The notes under the pieces were generated by a model. The model did not search any database and was not told the DNA's origin. It was given only the letters and a program-made list of their open reading frames with translations. This document shows positions 45,022-53,616 of a DNA stretch of 64,000 bases, one piece after another. Source of the stretch: Tenacibaculum holothuriorum (GTDB taxonomy: Bacteria; Bacteroidota; Bacteroidia; Flavobacteriales; Flavobacteriaceae); the NCBI RefSeq assembly GCF_002120225.1, contig NZ_LAPZ01000007.1, positions 186,001-250,000 on the forward strand, written 5' to 3'. Positions within the stretch are counted from its first letter, which is position 1; the number at the start of each line of letters is the position of its first letter. Position numbers and translations under genes: made by a program.

Positions 45022-45342
45022 ATGGAACCAGATTATTCAAGAGGAGAAAGATATGTTAGAGCTCAAAAAAGAGTTCAAGACATAAAACAATTCTACAAGC
45101 ATTTAACTGTTTATTTAGCTGTTAATGTATTTTTAATTATAAGAAGAATATACAAGGATATTCAATACGGAGATTCAGTTTTTGAAGCCTTAACAGATGC
45201 TTCTAATTACCGATTTTTATTTTGGTGGGGAGTAATAGTAGTTTTTCACGCCATAGGAACATTTGGAATGCCGAATCTATTCAATAAAGATTGGGAAGAT
45301 CGAAAGATTAAAGAATACATGAATAAAGAACAAAGAAGATAA
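45022..45342 (+). CDS. 2TM-domain protein, copy 5
   Basis: 106 residues. RYVRAQKRVQDIKQFYKHLT, two membrane helices, loop QYGDSVFEALTDASNYRF, FWWGVIVVFHAIGTFGM and KDWEDRKIKEYM. Long-loop subgroup, closest to copy 4. Thirty bases after copy 4 and 17 before the amidohydrolase; no promoter or terminator is seen in either gap, so it stays in the operon. Confidence 0.86.
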   Translation: MEPDYSRGERYVRAQKRVQDIKQFYKHLTVYLAVNVFLIIRRIYKDIQYGDSVFEALTDASNYRFLFWWGVIVVFHAIGTFGMPNLFNKDWEDRKIKEYMNKEQRR

Positions 45343-45359
45343 CTTAAAAACAAAAATTG

Positions 45360-46487
45360 ATGAAAACTAAATTACTATATAGCTTACTATTTTTTACTTC
45401 ATTTTTATTCTCGCAAGAAAGTTTTGTAATAAACAATGTAAGACTATTTGATGGAGAAAAAGTAAAAGAAAATATGTCAATATTAATTGCTGATGGGAAA
45501 GTTTCTAAAATAGCTAGTGAGCCTATTCAGCATCAGAATATTATCGATGGAAAAGGAAAAACATTATTGCCAGCATTAACTAACGCTCACGTGCATGTTT
45601 GGGCTCCGGCAAGTTTAGAGCAAGCAGCAAAAGCAGGCGTTTTAAATTTATTAGATATGCATGCAGTTGAAACGTTAATTCCTATGATGAAAGGTTTTAG
45701 AGCTTCCAACAAACATGCCGATTATTATTGTGCTGGTGGAGCAGCAACTGCACCAAAAGGACATGGAACTCAATACGGATTTCCAACCCCAACATTAACC
45801 AAACCAGAAGAGGCTAAAGACTTTGTAGAAGGAAGAGTAAAAGCTGGTGCAGATTATATAAAAATTATTAGAGAACCTTGGAAAGCAACCTTAAATGAAG
45901 AAACTACAAAAGCTCTGATTACAGCTGCTCATGAAGCAAATAAAAAAGCGGTAATTCATGTTTCTAAAGCTGTCGATGCACATGAAGTATTAAAGAATAA
46001 AGCAGATGGATTAGTGCATATTTGGGAAGATACATCTTTAACCAAAGAACAATTTGACGATTTAAAAGGAGAAGAGTTCTTTGTAATTCCTACACTTTTA
46101 ACGATGCAAAAAGTACAAGAGCTTTTTTACAAAAAGACCAAAGAGCAAGCTTTAGAAAAAGTAAAAAATATGCAAGATGAAGTAAAAAGATTATATGAAA
46201 TAGGAGTTCCAATTTTAGCCGGAACCGATCCACCAAATGGAAATATTAACTACGGAACCGATTTATACAAAGAATTGAAATTGTTAAATGATGCAGGATT
46301 GTCTACTGTTGATGTTTTAAAATCAGCAACATCATTACCAGCTATTCATTTCAATTTAAAAGATAAAGGATTTTTGAAAGAAGGTTATAGAGCAGATATG
46401 ATTTTGGTAGATGGGAATCCGACCGAAAATATTGAAGATATAGCAAAAACAAAACGAGTTTTTAAACAAGGAAAAGAAGTAAAATAA
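45360..46487 (+). CDS. Exported imidazolonepropionase-like amidohydrolase
   Basis: 375 residues from ATG 45360 (a TTG precedes it at 45357). Signal peptide 1-18 (FLFSQ) directs it to the periplasm. Metal-dependent amidohydrolase: NAHVHVW (His-x-His), Lys in DYIKIIREP, His in AVIHVSKA and GLVHIWED, and Asp in ILAGTDPPNG. Similar secreted enzymes hydrolyse cyclic imides or dipeptides, and the substrate is not predictable. Lies inside the kinase-LytTR operon. Confidence 0.9.
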   Translation: MKTKLLYSLLFFTSFLFSQESFVINNVRLFDGEKVKENMSILIADGKVSKIASEPIQHQNIIDGKGKTLLPALTNAHVHVWAPASLEQAAKAGVLNLLDMHAVETLIPMMKGFRASNKHADYYCAGGAATAPKGHGTQYGFPTPTLTKPEEAKDFVEGRVKAGADYIKIIREPWKATLNEETTKALITAAHEANKKAVIHVSKAVDAHEVLKNKADGLVHIWEDTSLTKEQFDDLKGEEFFVIPTLLTMQKVQELFYKKTKEQALEKVKNMQDEVKRLYEIGVPILAGTDPPNGNINYGTDLYKELKLLNDAGLSTVDVLKSATSLPAIHFNLKDKGFLKEGYRADMILVDGNPTENIEDIAKTKRVFKQGKEVK

Positions 46488-46515
46488 TATATTAGTACAG
46501 CCAAACTTTATATAC

Positions 46516-47271
46516 ATGAAAGTATTAATTATAGAAGACGAAAAGCCAGCAGCAAGAAGGCTTAACAGAATGTTAGCAGCATTAGATATTCCTGTGCAAG
46601 AAATGTTACATTCGGTAGAAGAAGCGATTAATTGGTTTCAAAACAACGAACATCCTGATTTAATTTTCTTAGATATTCAATTATCTGACGGATTATCATT
46701 CGAGATTTTTGAAGAAGTGCCTGTAAAGTCAGCTATAATTTTTACTACTGCGTATGATGAATATGCTTTGAAAGCCTTTAAATTAAATTCGATTGATTAC
46801 TTATTAAAACCCATTGATGAAGATGAGTTAAAAGTAGCAGTTGATAAGTTTAAAGAACAACAACCTAAACAAACCGATTTAAGAGTTGATATTGATGAAA
46901 TTCGTAAGCTTCTAATTAATCCAATTGATAGAAAGTTTAAAAAACGATTTACCATTAAAGTAGGTCAGCATTTAAAAATTATTCATACCGATGAAATAGA
47001 ATGCTTTTATTCAGAAAATAAAGCAACCTATATTCATACAAATGCTAATAGAAACTATTTAATAGATCATTCTTTAGAGCATTGGCAAGATCAATTAGAT
47101 CCTGAACATTTTTATAGAGTAAATAGAACTTTTGTAGTGCATATAAATGCGATAAAAGATATCGTTTCTTATACCAATTCCCGTTTACAGTTAAAACTAG
47201 ATTCTTTTAAAGAACAAGAAATTATAGTAAGTAGAGAGCGCGTAAAAGACTTTAAAAAGTGGATTGATTAG
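46516..47271 (+). CDS. LytTR-family response regulator
   Basis: 251 residues. Receiver domain (1-120): acidic pocket IIEDEK, phospho-acceptor Asp53 in LIFLDIQLSDG, and Lys in YLLKPID. LytTR DNA-binding domain (about 140-250): FTIKVGQHLKIIHTDEIECF, EHFYRVNRTFVVHINAI and IVSRERVKDFKKWI. Likely regulated by the LytS-like kinase of the same operon. Its stop overlaps that of the convergent hutG by four bases. Confidence 0.94.
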   Translation: MKVLIIEDEKPAARRLNRMLAALDIPVQEMLHSVEEAINWFQNNEHPDLIFLDIQLSDGLSFEIFEEVPVKSAIIFTTAYDEYALKAFKLNSIDYLLKPIDEDELKVAVDKFKEQQPKQTDLRVDIDEIRKLLINPIDRKFKKRFTIKVGQHLKIIHTDEIECFYSENKATYIHTNANRNYLIDHSLEHWQDQLDPEHFYRVNRTFVVHINAIKDIVSYTNSRLQLKLDSFKEQEIIVSRERVKDFKKWID

Positions 47272-48266
47272 TTTGATTTCTTAGCTTTAATAAAATCTGA
47301 AATTAAATAAGAAATAAACTTTCCTACTTGTCCGTTTGCTATGCTATCATTTATAACAGCTGGAGCACCTTCGCAAATATGTAAATAAGAGGCATTTTTG
47401 TTTTTTCCGAAGTAATACATAAAACGACGGGTTTGTTGAGGTGTAAATCCACTCGGAGTCATAGCACTACTAGGAAAGCTTTGAATACAATCCAAATCTA
47501 TTTCAATTCCAAAAGAAGTATTCTCAATAAAGTTATTCGCTCTTTGTAATTCACTTTCAAAAGTAGTAGTTTGATAAACTTCTAATTCTTCAAAAAGATT
47601 ATAATCAATATTGGTATTACTGTGCATAAAATCGAAAATATACTGAGGTGTATAGTTTTCGTGTAAACCAAACATAAAGTATTTCTCTAAATATTTATGT
47701 TCAATAGCATATGAAAATCCGTTTCCACTATGACGCTCTTCTAAACGACGTAAATCGGTGTGAGCATCTAAATTAATAGCATTAATTGGTTGATTTTTTC
47801 CTTCAGAGAGACCTTTTAAATTTCCATACGAATTGTTATGCCCACCACCAATAATGATTGGAGTTTTATCAGCTTCAACAATTGTTTTTATGATTTCTGA
47901 TAGTTTAGTATCAATAGCTTTTACTAAATAATCACCTTTTTCACGATCTAAACCATCAAAATCAGCAACTTGTTCAGCATAATCTAAATAACCAAGAACT
48001 AAGATGTCTTTTCCATCAATAAACTGATTTTGTTGTGTGTTTAAAAATGATTTTAAAGCAGGAATAAAAGCTGTTTGTGCACCTCCGTTTCCGTAATTCA
48101 TTTTTACACCAATATCTTCAGGAACTCCTATGATTACAAACTCTGCAGATGAATTCGCTAAGTCATCTAAATTAGTTATTGATTGTACTACTTCTCCTAG
48201 TTTTGTTTCTCCTTCTCTTGGATTAACAAAATTGGTAACTTCTTGTTTAGAGAAAATGTATAACAT
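47268..48266 (-). CDS. hutG: Formimidoylglutamase
   Basis: 332 residues, arginase/ureohydrolase superfamily. Hydrolyses N-formimidoylglutamate to glutamate and formamide, the last step of histidine breakdown. The Mn ligands are in GGGHNNSYG, NLDAHTDLR and EIDLDCIQSF, where the arginase-family D-x-H-x-D and D-x-D sets are met. Starts one base after hutI, so they are an operon. hutH and hutU are not in the window. Confidence 0.93.
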   Translation of the reverse strand: MLYIFSKQEVTNFVNPREGETKLGEVVQSITNLDDLANSSAEFVIIGVPEDIGVKMNYGNGGAQTAFIPALKSFLNTQQNQFIDGKDILVLGYLDYAEQVADFDGLDREKGDYLVKAIDTKLSEIIKTIVEADKTPIIIGGGHNNSYGNLKGLSEGKNQPINAINLDAHTDLRRLEERHSGNGFSYAIEHKYLEKYFMFGLHENYTPQYIFDFMHSNTNIDYNLFEELEVYQTTTFESELQRANNFIENTSFGIEIDLDCIQSFPSSAMTPSGFTPQQTRRFMYYFGKNKNASYLHICEGAPAVINDSIANGQVGKFISYLISDFIKAKKSN

Positions 48267-48267
48267 G

Positions 48268-49500
48268 TTAGATAGCTTTTCCGTTTATAAAAACCGAATC
48301 AATTAAAACCGAACCAAAGTTATAAGGAATTGCTCCATAGCTTAAAATCTCTTTGGTAATGATAAAATTTGCTTTTTTTCCTTTGGTGATACTTCCAACT
48401 TCATCAGAAAGATTCATAGCATAGGCTCCGTTAATTGTTGCTGCATTAATGGCTTCTTCAGGTGTCATTTTCATTTTAATACATGCAGTAGCAACCACAA
48501 AATTCATATTACCTGATGGAGTAGAACCTGGGTTAAAATCGGTAGCTAAAGCTAAGGGTAATCCTGCATTGATGATATCTCGTGCAGGAGTATAAGGAAT
48601 GCTTAAAAAGTACGAACAAGAAGGCAATGCCACAGGCATCGTATTAGTTCCTTTCAAGGTTTCGATATCTTCTTTATTCATTACTTCTAAATGATCTACA
48701 GATAGCGCATTGTGTTTTACACTTACTTGAACACCACCAATAGTTGTAAACTGATTTACGTGCACTTTAGGTGTTAGCCCGTATTTTTTACCTGCTTCTA
48801 AAATTCTGTTGGTATCTTCTACCGAGAAATATCCTGTTTCGCAAAAAGCATCGATAAACTCAGCTAAGTTTTCTTCAGCAACTTTTGGTAGCATCTCTTC
48901 AATAATTAAATTGATGTACCCTTCTTTATTGCTTTTGTATTCTGTTGGAAAGGCATGCGCACCTAAAAAAGTAGCTTTGATAGGAAGTTTATAGTTCTCA
49001 CGTAATTTTTTAATTACACGTAACATTTTTAATTCAGCTTCTACAGTTAAACCGTAACCCGATTTAATTTCAACAGCACCCGTACCTAATTTCATTACTT
49101 CTTCTAAGCGAACTGCTGATTGCTTGTATAACTCTTCTTCAGAAGTTTCTTGTAATTTCTTTGCTGAATTTAAAATCCCACCACCTTTATTGGCAATCTC
49201 TTCATAGCTTAAACCGTTTATTCTATCAACAAATTCTTGTTCTCTGTTACCAGCGTAAACAATATGTGTATGAGAATCGCACCAAGTTGGTAATATCATT
49301 TTACCAGTACAATCAATTGTGTTTTCTATTAATGTAGGAACATTATCCATAGAACCATAATCTACAATAGTATCATTTTCAATTAATAAAAATGCATTTT
49401 TAATAGTAGGTAATACTTTCATATCAGCTCCACTAACTTTTGTAATAGTAGCTTCTCTAACTTGAATTAATTCCTTGATATTTATCAATAAAGTTGTCAT
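48268..49500 (-). CDS. hutI: Imidazolonepropionase
   Basis: 410 residues. Opens 4-imidazolone-5-propionate to N-formimidoylglutamate in histidine catabolism. Amidohydrolase motifs: SHTHIVYAG (His-x-His), FLGAHAFP, KVHVNQFT, SVDHLEVM and ALATDFNPGS with the catalytic Asp. Directly upstream of hutG. A TAAGTTTG promoter element lies 23 bases before its ATG and interleaves with the promoter of the divergent DUF3995 gene. Confidence 0.95.
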   Translation of the reverse strand: MTTLLINIKELIQVREATITKVSGADMKVLPTIKNAFLLIENDTIVDYGSMDNVPTLIENTIDCTGKMILPTWCDSHTHIVYAGNREQEFVDRINGLSYEEIANKGGGILNSAKKLQETSEEELYKQSAVRLEEVMKLGTGAVEIKSGYGLTVEAELKMLRVIKKLRENYKLPIKATFLGAHAFPTEYKSNKEGYINLIIEEMLPKVAEENLAEFIDAFCETGYFSVEDTNRILEAGKKYGLTPKVHVNQFTTIGGVQVSVKHNALSVDHLEVMNKEDIETLKGTNTMPVALPSCSYFLSIPYTPARDIINAGLPLALATDFNPGSTPSGNMNFVVATACIKMKMTPEEAINAATINGAYAMNLSDEVGSITKGKKANFIITKEILSYGAIPYNFGSVLIDSVFINGKAI

Positions 49501-49510
49501 GTGTTGTTTG

Positions 49511-49531
49511 TAATTTTGTTTGACAAACTTA
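49511..49531. promoter_or_regulatory. Back-to-back promoter elements of DUF3995 gene and hutI
   Basis: TAATTTTG (49511-49518, plus) and TAAGTTTG (49531-49524, minus) fit TAnnTTTG and point away from each other with only five bases between them. The two promoters cannot easily fire at once. Confidence 0.5.
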
Positions 49532-49548
49532 CATTAAAAACCACAATT

Positions 49549-49965
49549 ATGATTTATTTTTTAGGAGTGATTAGTGTTTTAATTCTCTTTTTGATTTCAG
49601 TAATTCATTTTTATTGGGCGTTTGGAGGAGAGTGGGGTATATGTGGAGTAATACCGACCAAAACTAATAAGGATAAAGTGATAAATCCACCAATCATTGC
49701 TACAGTTTTTGTGGGATTGTTCTTAGTCTTATTTGCTTTATTGTATGCTGAAAAACTACAAATTATTTCAATGAAGTTTTTACCAATTTTTATTTTAAAC
49801 TACGGAGTTTATATAATAGCAAGTATTTTTCTACTTAGAGCCATTGGAGATTTTAAGTATGTAGGCTTTTTTAAGAAAATTAAAAATACTCAGTTTGCTA
49901 AAAATGATACAATGTATTTTTCTCCTTTATGTTTGTTTTTAGGAATTGTAGGAATGCTGATTTAG
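49549..49965 (+). CDS. DUF3995 membrane protein
   Basis: 138 residues from ATG 49549; the frame is open 48 bases further back but that stretch covers the hutI promoter. Four membrane helices (about 3-21, 47-65, 75-95, 120-136). The pattern ISVIHFYWAFGGEWGICGVIPT is the DUF3995 signature. Function unknown. Single gene, divergent from hutI. Confidence 0.82.
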   Translation: MIYFLGVISVLILFLISVIHFYWAFGGEWGICGVIPTKTNKDKVINPPIIATVFVGLFLVLFALLYAEKLQIISMKFLPIFILNYGVYIIASIFLLRAIGDFKYVGFFKKIKNTQFAKNDTMYFSPLCLFLGIVGMLI

Positions 49966-50084
49966 ATTTATAAATTAGAGAATTAGACTAACGTTTTCAG
50001 TTATGATTAATAAGAACTTAGCTAAATCAAAAAGATTTGAAGATTCTATAAAATACACTAAAATCTATATTAATTATACCAATG

Positions 50085-51050
50085 TTATATACTGTTCTTT
50101 TTTATTTTTAATAGAATATTCTTTCCAATTAATTTAACTATAGTTGTAATTAGGCTAAAAACTATTCCTATACCTATAATAAAGGAAAAAGCTTTGTAAA
50201 AATCTTTATTATATTCTACTTCTTGATGTAAATTCAAAAATATCATATAAAAAGTAGTTATAACTATTGATATATATGAGACATAATTATAAATAAATGA
50301 TTGCTTAAAGTTGAGTTTTTCTTTTAATAGAGTTAAATAAATTAAGTTTAAAATAAAAAGGAAAGCAAAAATTAAAGTGATATGTATAATTTTAAAACCC
50401 ATTAATTTTGGAAATAAAAATTTACTAATTAGGAAGTAGTAGAAAAAACCATTAATTATTCCTATACCGATGCTGTATGGTAATAGTTTGATTTTTAACC
50501 TGTAACACAGGAATAAGAATAGGGTAATTAAACAAAAAATAAAAATGTTTTTTAATAAAGGAATTAGTTTTATAAGTTGAAAATTAACAATTTTTGAATC
50601 TTTAGTTTTTCTAATTTTTAAGAAATCAAATTCAAATTTTAAAGCCTCTTTATAATTATTAAAATCATTTTTTGATAACAATTCATTTTCACTACTGTAA
50701 ATTATTATACTTTGATTACAGGCATATGAGTCGTTTATTAAACCATATGCATTTGGGGTAGAGTAAACTAACCATTTTTGTCCCTTTTTGTACAAAAAAT
50801 TACAAACTCCTCCACAATTGTTATAACCAGAAATAAATTTAGTTGTTTGACCTTTAAAAATCTGTTCAACTTCAAAGGTGAATTTTTGATATCCTAAATT
50901 ATCACAATCTTCAACGTCAATTATTTCTCCAGTAAAGATTAAAGAATAGGTGTCATATATCTCTTGAGTAATTTTTTTATGCTTACAACTACAACTATAA
51001 GAATTATAAGTATTTAGTAATAAAAAAAATATAAAAAATAATTTTTTCAT
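50085..51050 (-). CDS. TIMP/NTR-like N-terminal domain fused to a multi-helix membrane protein
   Basis: 321 residues. Signal peptide 1-19, then YSCSCKHKKITQEIYD, the Cys-x-Cys start of TIMP-like (NTR) domains, with further cysteines in DCDNLGY, YNNCGGVC and SYACNQS that could form disulphides in the periplasm (about 20-125). After a charged linker, six membrane helices follow (about 165-320). I know no function for this combination. The gene is richer in A+T than its neighbours and stands alone between the DUF3995 and guaD genes. Confidence 0.65.
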   Translation of the reverse strand: MKKLFFIFFLLLNTYNSYSCSCKHKKITQEIYDTYSLIFTGEIIDVEDCDNLGYQKFTFEVEQIFKGQTTKFISGYNNCGGVCNFLYKKGQKWLVYSTPNAYGLINDSYACNQSIIIYSSENELLSKNDFNNYKEALKFEFDFLKIRKTKDSKIVNFQLIKLIPLLKNIFIFCLITLFLFLCYRLKIKLLPYSIGIGIINGFFYYFLISKFLFPKLMGFKIIHITLIFAFLFILNLIYLTLLKEKLNFKQSFIYNYVSYISIVITTFYMIFLNLHQEVEYNKDFYKAFSFIIGIGIVFSLITTIVKLIGKNILLKIKKNSI

Positions 51051-51171
51051 TTTTAGGTAGAATATAACTTAGTTTAAGAATATGTATCCGTTTTAATGTT
51101 TAATGGTTTATATTCAGCATTAACGAATTTACCTAAAAATAGACCAAGAGTCAAAATAAGTTTTAAGTATA

Positions 51172-51200
51172 AAAAAATCCTAAACAAGAGTTTAGGATTT
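51172..51200 (-). terminator. Terminator of guaD
   Basis: 11-bp perfect stem AAATCCTAAAC (51175-51185) / GTTTAGGATTT (51190-51200); on the minus strand it is followed by a T-run. Confidence 0.88.
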
Positions 51201-51205
51201 GTATT

Positions 51206-51685
51206 TTAATATTCAATTTTATCGTCTTTTTCAGACCATTTTTGAAATGGCTCTAAAGCTATTTCACGTCCTACTTGCTCAAACGGAATACTTCTTTTCT
51301 CGTATGGTAATGGAATTTCTTTATAAATGAATTCATCATCAAACCCAATATTAGCAGCATCTACTTGATTACTTCCATAGAATACTTTGTCTGGTCTTGC
51401 CCAATAAATAGCTCCTAAACACATAGGACAAGGCTCACAAGAGGTATATACAACACATCCATCTAACTGAAAAGAGCCTAAGTTCTTGCAAGCATCTCTA
51501 ATCGCAGTAACTTCTGCATGAGCTGTAGGGTCGTTTGTTGAGGTAACTTTGTTGTTTCCACGTCCCACAATTTCTCCATCTTTTACAATAATACATCCAA
51601 AAGGACCACCTTCGTTGTTTTGCATTCCGCGTAAAGCTGCTTTTACAGCTTCACTCATATATTCTTCGTGTTTGTTCATCTTCAT
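51206..51685 (-). CDS. guaD: Guanine deaminase
   Basis: 159 residues. Cytidine-deaminase-fold enzyme converting guanine to xanthine. Zinc motif HAEVTAIRDA (His and catalytic Glu) and TSCEPCPMCLGAIYWARP (Cys-x-x-Cys); DAANIGFDDEFIYKEI and the acidic C-terminus ending Glu-Tyr match Bacillus GuaD, whose C-terminal tail closes the active site. Start may be the first or the third codon (MKM). Single gene with its own terminator. Confidence 0.93.
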   Translation of the reverse strand: MKMNKHEEYMSEAVKAALRGMQNNEGGPFGCIIVKDGEIVGRGNNKVTSTNDPTAHAEVTAIRDACKNLGSFQLDGCVVYTSCEPCPMCLGAIYWARPDKVFYGSNQVDAANIGFDDEFIYKEIPLPYEKRSIPFEQVGREIALEPFQKWSEKDDKIEY

Positions 51686-51712
51686 TATCTTATATGGTTA
51701 ATTTTTTTAGCT

Positions 51713-51745
51713 AAAAAAAGCTGCAATTTTTTGCAGCTTTTAAGT
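51713..51745 (-). terminator. Terminator of fumC
   Basis: 10-bp stem AAAGCTGCAA (51717-51726) / TTGCAGCTTT (51731-51740), TTTT loop; A-run at 51713-51719 gives the T-tail on the minus strand. Confidence 0.88.
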
Positions 51746-51764
51746 TCTGTACAAAAATACAGTT

Positions 51765-53165
51765 TTATTTTAAACTACCTGTCATGTCTTCTGGTTTTAC
51801 CCATTCGTCATATTGTTCAGCAGTTACATATCCTAAATTGATAGCTTCTTCTTTTAAAGTAGTTCCGTTAGCGTGCGCAGTATTTGCGATTTCTGCTGCT
51901 TTGTAGTACCCAATTTTAGTATTTAAAGCAGTTACTAACATCAATGAATTGTTTACCAATTCTGTAATTCTACCGTGGTTTGGTTCAATACCAGCAGCAC
52001 AATTTACATCAAATGATACACAAGCATCTCCAATTAACTGAGCCGATTGTAATACGTTTGCAGCCATCATTGGTTTGAATACGTTTAACTCATAATGTCC
52101 TTGAGTTCCACCAACAGTTACAGCAACATCATTCCCCATTACTTGTGCACAAACCATGGTAATAGCTTCTGCTTGTGTTGGGTTTACTTTACCTGGCATG
52201 ATAGAAGATCCTGGTTCGTTTGCAGGAATGATTAATTCTCCAATTCCAGAACGAGGTCCTGATGCCATTAAACGAATATCATTGGCTATTTTATTTAAAG
52301 AAACGGCTAATTGCTTTAAAGCTCCGTGTGTTTCAACTAAAGCATCGTGTGCAGCTAAAGCTTCAAACTTGTTTTCAGCAGTAACAAATGGTAACCCTGT
52401 AAATTCTGCAATATATTTTGCTACTAATACATCGTAACCTGCTGGAGTATTTAATCCAGTACCTACAGCAGTACCTCCTAAAGCCAATTGAGCTAAATGA
52501 GCTAATGAATTTTTTAAAGCTTTTAAACCAAAGTTTAATTGTGCTACATATCCAGAAAACTCTTGTCCTAATGTTAAAGGAGTAGCATCCATTAAGTGTG
52601 TACGTCCAATTTTTACAACATTTTTAAAAGCTTCAGATTTAGCTTGTAAGGTGTCACGTAATTGCTCTACACCAGGAATCGTAACCTCTACAATCTTTTT
52701 ATAAGCTGCAATGTGCATTCCAGTAGGGAACGTATCATTAGATGATTGTGATTTATTTACATCATCATTTGGCTGAATAGTTTTTTCTCCCTCACCAATT
52801 ACTTTACCTGCAATTTCGTGCGCTCTATTGGCAATTACTTCGTTTACATTCATATTAGATTGTGTACCCGAACCTGTTTGCCAAATTACTAATGGAAATT
52901 GATCATCGTGCTTTCCTGCTAAAATTTCATCACAAACCTGACCGATTAAATCACGTTTTTCTGCTGCTAAAACACCTAATTCACAGTTGGTAAAAGCAGC
53001 GGCTTTTTTTAAGTAAGCAAATCCGTATACTACCTCTAAAGGCATAGAAGCAGGAGCTCCGATTTTAAAATTATTACGAGAACGCTCTGTTTGTGCTCCC
53101 CAATATTTATCTGCAGGTACTTCTACCTGTCCCATTGTATCTTTTTCAATTCTATATTTAGTCAT
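51765..53165 (-). CDS. fumC: Class II fumarate hydratase
   Basis: 466 residues from ATG 53165, giving the canonical [19 protein letters not shown]; the frame is open 39 bases further but that part covers the leader. Converts fumarate to malate in the citric-acid cycle. Signature [13 protein letters not shown] and the catalytic His in [16 protein letters not shown] are present. Tetrameric, iron-free class. TAATTTTG promoter element 36 bases upstream and a strong terminator: monocistronic. Confidence 0.96.
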   Translation of the reverse strand: MTKYRIEKDTMGQVEVPADKYWGAQTERSRNNFKIGAPASMPLEVVYGFAYLKKAAAFTNCELGVLAAEKRDLIGQVCDEILAGKHDDQFPLVIWQTGSGTQSNMNVNEVIANRAHEIAGKVIGEGEKTIQPNDDVNKSQSSNDTFPTGMHIAAYKKIVEVTIPGVEQLRDTLQAKSEAFKNVVKIGRTHLMDATPLTLGQEFSGYVAQLNFGLKALKNSLAHLAQLALGGTAVGTGLNTPAGYDVLVAKYIAEFTGLPFVTAENKFEALAAHDALVETHGALKQLAVSLNKIANDIRLMASGPRSGIGELIIPANEPGSSIMPGKVNPTQAEAITMVCAQVMGNDVAVTVGGTQGHYELNVFKPMMAANVLQSAQLIGDACVSFDVNCAAGIEPNHGRITELVNNSLMLVTALNTKIGYYKAAEIANTAHANGTTLKEEAINLGYVTAEQYDEWVKPEDMTGSLK

Positions 53166-53201
53166 GTTGAATTGTTTAAATTGCTTAAAATTAACGAAGT
53201 C

Positions 53202-53209
53202 CAAAATTA
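53202..53209 (-). promoter_or_regulatory. -7 promoter element of fumC
   Basis: TAATTTTG on the minus strand, exact TAnnTTTG; leader about 32 bases. Confidence 0.5.
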
Positions 53210-53251
53210 CAAATTCTTATAGTTTTAGATGTTGATTTTTATGAGATTTTA

Positions 53252-53282
53252 TTGGTTGTAAAAAAAAATAGTTTTAATTTTG
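53252..53282 (+). promoter_or_regulatory. Promoter of the 57-residue membrane protein
   Basis: TTG at 53252-53254, 20 bp, then TAATTTTG (53275-53282), a good match to the Bacteroidota promoter; leader about 25 bases. Confidence 0.55.
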
Positions 53283-53310
53283 TCGCGTAACAATTATTAA
53301 GAAGAAACAA

Positions 53311-53484
53311 ATGTTAGATTTTTCAGAATTTTCAGGATTAGTATTATTCATGTTTATTTTTACAGCTGGATTTTGGTTGTTAATTTTCTTATTGACATTT
53401 GTAGTTCCTTACTGGATTGGTGGTACAATCTGGGAAAACTGGAAATTAAAGAAAGAAGCTAAGAAAGCTGCTGAAGGTAAGTAA
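53311..53484 (+). CDS. 57-residue single-pass membrane protein of unknown function
   Basis: Short frame of 57 residues that reads MLDFSEFSGLVLFMFIFTAG, then a continuous hydrophobic stretch to about 33, PYWIGGTIWENWKLKKEA and a Lys-rich end EGK. One long or two tight membrane helices (about 9-33) with an acidic N-terminus outside and a basic tail inside by the positive-inside rule. Bounded by its own promoter element and a terminator only 23 bases after the stop, which argues that it is a real gene and a separate transcript. No family recognised. Confidence 0.75.
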   Translation: MLDFSEFSGLVLFMFIFTAGFWLLIFLLTFVVPYWIGGTIWENWKLKKEAKKAAEGK

Positions 53485-53507
53485 GCATCTTAATTCAATA
53501 ATATTAA

Positions 53508-53537
53508 AAAGCTCGTTCAACTGAACGAGCTTTTCGC
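53508..53537 (+). terminator. Terminator of the small membrane protein gene
   Basis: 12-bp perfect stem AAAGCTCGTTCA (53508-53519) / TGAACGAGCTTT (53522-53533) and T-rich tail. Confidence 0.88.
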
Positions 53538-53616
53538 TTTTATTCTAGTATCTTCTTACATGATTCGAATAAAATAGTTTACATTTAGAGTTCTGATAAC
53601 TTTCTATTAAGAGAAT

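Noticed and set aside
43730..45342. 2TM array as DNA tandem repeat
   Set aside because: The copies are clearly related at protein level but the nucleotide sequences have diverged; no long identical DNA repeat is visible.
53166..53204. 13-residue N-terminal extension of fumC
   Set aside because: The extension is repetitive leader translation; the family starts at MTKYRIEKD.
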